Positions 14,478 to 15,409 of a stretch of 15,409 bases of DNA are shown here, piece by piece. The stretch spans positions 1 to 15,409 of the forward strand of contig PKQU01000021.1 in NCBI GenBank assembly GCA_017577925.1. The letters run 5' to 3'. This stretch comes from Bacillota bacterium (lineage in GTDB: Bacteria > Bacillota > Bacilli > Calditerricolales > Calditerricolaceae). The stretch's first letter is position 1, and each line of letters opens with the position of its first letter. The notes below the pieces were generated by a model, which had not been told where the DNA came from, did not search any database, and saw only the letters and a list, made by a program, of their open reading frames with translations. Made by a program: the position numbers and the translations under genes.

Positions 14478-14796
14478 GGATAAAGAAAGAGGGGTAAACC
14501 TCATAACCACTGCGGTTCGCGACATCACACCGCGCGAAGCCAGAACGTTGCTGGCGCGCGAGCAGGACCGCTTCGGCGTGCTCGATGTGCGCAAAGTGGA
14601 GGAATGGTCCAAAGGGCACATTCCGGGGGCGACGCACATCCCGCTGGAAGAGCTGCCGTTGCGGGTGAGCGAACTGGATCCCCAGCGCGAGTGGATCGTG
14701 GTCTGCCGCAGCGGCAACCGCAGCGCCAAAGCGTGCGCGTTTTTGGCCGAGCGCGGCTTTCGCGTCCGCAACCTGCAAGGCGGCATGTTGGCGTAG
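14476..14796 (+). CDS. Single-domain rhodanese sulfurtransferase, doubtful start and early stop
   Basis: The domain VRDITPREARTLL...FGVLDVRKVEEWSKGHIPGA...VVCRSGNRSAKAC...LQGGMLA is a rhodanese, with the persulfide-carrying Cys in CRSGNRS (residue 77 from the first ATG). It would transfer sulfane sulfur in the cytoplasm. The only ATG (14476) sits inside the operator and lacks a ribosome binding site. AGAGGGG (14488-14494) is instead eight bases before an ATA codon at 14503, where the homologous region begins. The frame stops at TAG right after GGMLA, where most relatives have Trp and a few more residues. The bases after TAG continue open into the next gene. It may be active as is, or be decaying beside its fused neighbour. 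Confidence 0.75.
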   Translation: MDKERGVNLITTAVRDITPREARTLLAREQDRFGVLDVRKVEEWSKGHIPGATHIPLEELPLRVSELDPQREWIVVCRSGNRSAKACAFLAERGFRVRNLQGGMLA

Positions 14797-14829
14797 AAGG
14801 AAACCGAAGGGGAAAGGGGGAGCGGCGTG

Positions 14830-15402
14830 ATGCCCATTCGGGTGGACAAAACCATCCATTGCGAGGGGCTTTCCTGCCCGATGCCGGTGGTGCGAACCAA
14901 GAAGGCCATCGAAGAGATCACTCCGGGACAGGTGCTGGAGGTGGTGGCCACTGACCGCGGATCCCTCGCCGACCTCAAAGGCTGGGCCCAACGGGTGGGC
15001 CATCACTACCTGGGAGTGAAGGAAGTAGACGGGAAGTACCACCATTACATCCGCCGGGCCTCGGCAGAGGAAGAAAAGCCGGAAACGCGCTTTCCGCACA
15101 CCGCGTCCAACGAGGAGCTGGCGCAAAAACTGGCGGCGGGCGAGGCCGTGAAGGTCCTCGACGTTCGTGAGCCGGCCGAGTACGCCTTTGGCCACATTCC
15201 TGGCGCGATCAACATTCCGCTCGGCGAGCTGGAGAAGAGGCTGGCCGAACTGGATCCCAACGAGACCTACTACGTCATCTGCCGCACCGGGAACCGCAGC
15301 GACTTGGCCTGCCAACTCCTTGCCGAAAAGGGGTTTACCCGCGTGAAAAACGTGCTTCCGGGCATGTCCAAGTGGGAAGGCCCCGTGGAAACCCGCGTGT
15401 AA
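14830..15402 (+). CDS. TusA-rhodanese fusion sulfurtransferase
   Basis: This protein of 190 residues has two sulfur-carrier domains. Residues 5-78 form a TusA (SirA-like) domain with its sulfur-accepting Cys 16 in CEGLSCPMPVVRTKKAI. Residues 92-190 form a rhodanese domain with LDVREPAEYAFGHIPGAINI and active-site Cys 151 in CRTGNRSDLAC. Such fusions pass persulfide sulfur internally, and occur in cst-type persulfide detoxification and sulfur-trafficking clusters. The ATG at 14830 follows AAGGGGGAG by about seven bases; the GTG at 14827 is an alternative. It lies 33 bases behind the single rhodanese, in the same frame and under the same operator. The protein looks complete, ending with the usual MSKWEGPVETRV tail. 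Confidence 0.92.
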   Translation: MPIRVDKTIHCEGLSCPMPVVRTKKAIEEITPGQVLEVVATDRGSLADLKGWAQRVGHHYLGVKEVDGKYHHYIRRASAEEEKPETRFPHTASNEELAQKLAAGEAVKVLDVREPAEYAFGHIPGAINIPLGELEKRLAELDPNETYYVICRTGNRSDLACQLLAEKGFTRVKNVLPGMSKWEGPVETRV

Positions 15403-15409
15403 GGCAAGA

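Noticed and set aside
14326..15315. A long minus-strand open frame opposite the sulfurtransferase genes
   Set aside because: No start signal or motif; the plus strand encodes clear rhodanese and TusA domains.

Overview
The window looks like chromosomal DNA from a spore-forming Bacillota, probably a GC-rich and possibly thermophilic relative of the Bacillales. The support is a cotJ spore-coat operon, LysM/G5/M23 and LysM/GH18 cell-wall or cortex enzymes, a Bacillus-type LexA box (GAAC-N4-GTTC) at a Y-family polymerase, strong AGGAGG ribosome binding sites and sigma-A-like promoters. The exact genus cannot be fixed from the sequence.

Layout. Positions 1-3300 are comparatively AT-rich and worn: the 3' end of a ZIP metal transporter, an intact SCO1/SenC copper chaperone with its terminator, a frameshifted remnant of an MFS transporter, a two-domain YtkA/FixH-like lipoprotein gene broken by a 14-bp tandem duplication, and about 700 bp with no recognisable gene. 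Positions 3428-5070 hold a LysM-G5-M23 peptidase, a perfect 17-bp hairpin and a small possible Cys-pair protein. Positions 5114-7310 (minus strand) hold cotJA, cotJB, a 3'-truncated cotJC and a DinB-like polymerase under a LexA box. Positions 7378-8129 (minus) hold an Hsp31/DJ-1-like glyoxalase/chaperone. Positions 8274-10940 (plus) are a cadmium/zinc resistance unit: a CadC-type ArsR repressor overlapping a CadA-type P1B-ATPase. The N-terminal metal-binding motif of the ATPase carries an in-frame TGA exactly where its first cysteine should be.

From 10995 to the end is a reactive-sulfur / thiol module: thioredoxin (minus), a TSUP (TauE-like) membrane transporter plus a TehB-like methyltransferase (plus), a decayed LysM-GH18 gene (minus), then a rhodanese and a TusA-rhodanese fusion (plus). 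Three near-identical operator-like inverted repeats of the form TATACCC-N4-GGGTATA lie at or just after the -10 elements of trxA, the TSUP gene and the rhodanese operon. They resemble sites of the CsoR/CstR repressor family. I infer one persulfide/sulfite- or metal-responsive regulon that includes thioredoxin. The regulator itself is not in the window.

A second theme is decay. At least five loci are broken: the MFS remnant, the YtkA-like gene, cotJC, the GH18 gene (three lesions) and possibly the first rhodanese; the cadA TGA may be a sixth. The duplication, the truncation and the clustered point lesions point to real pseudogenisation, although single-base lesions could be sequence errors.
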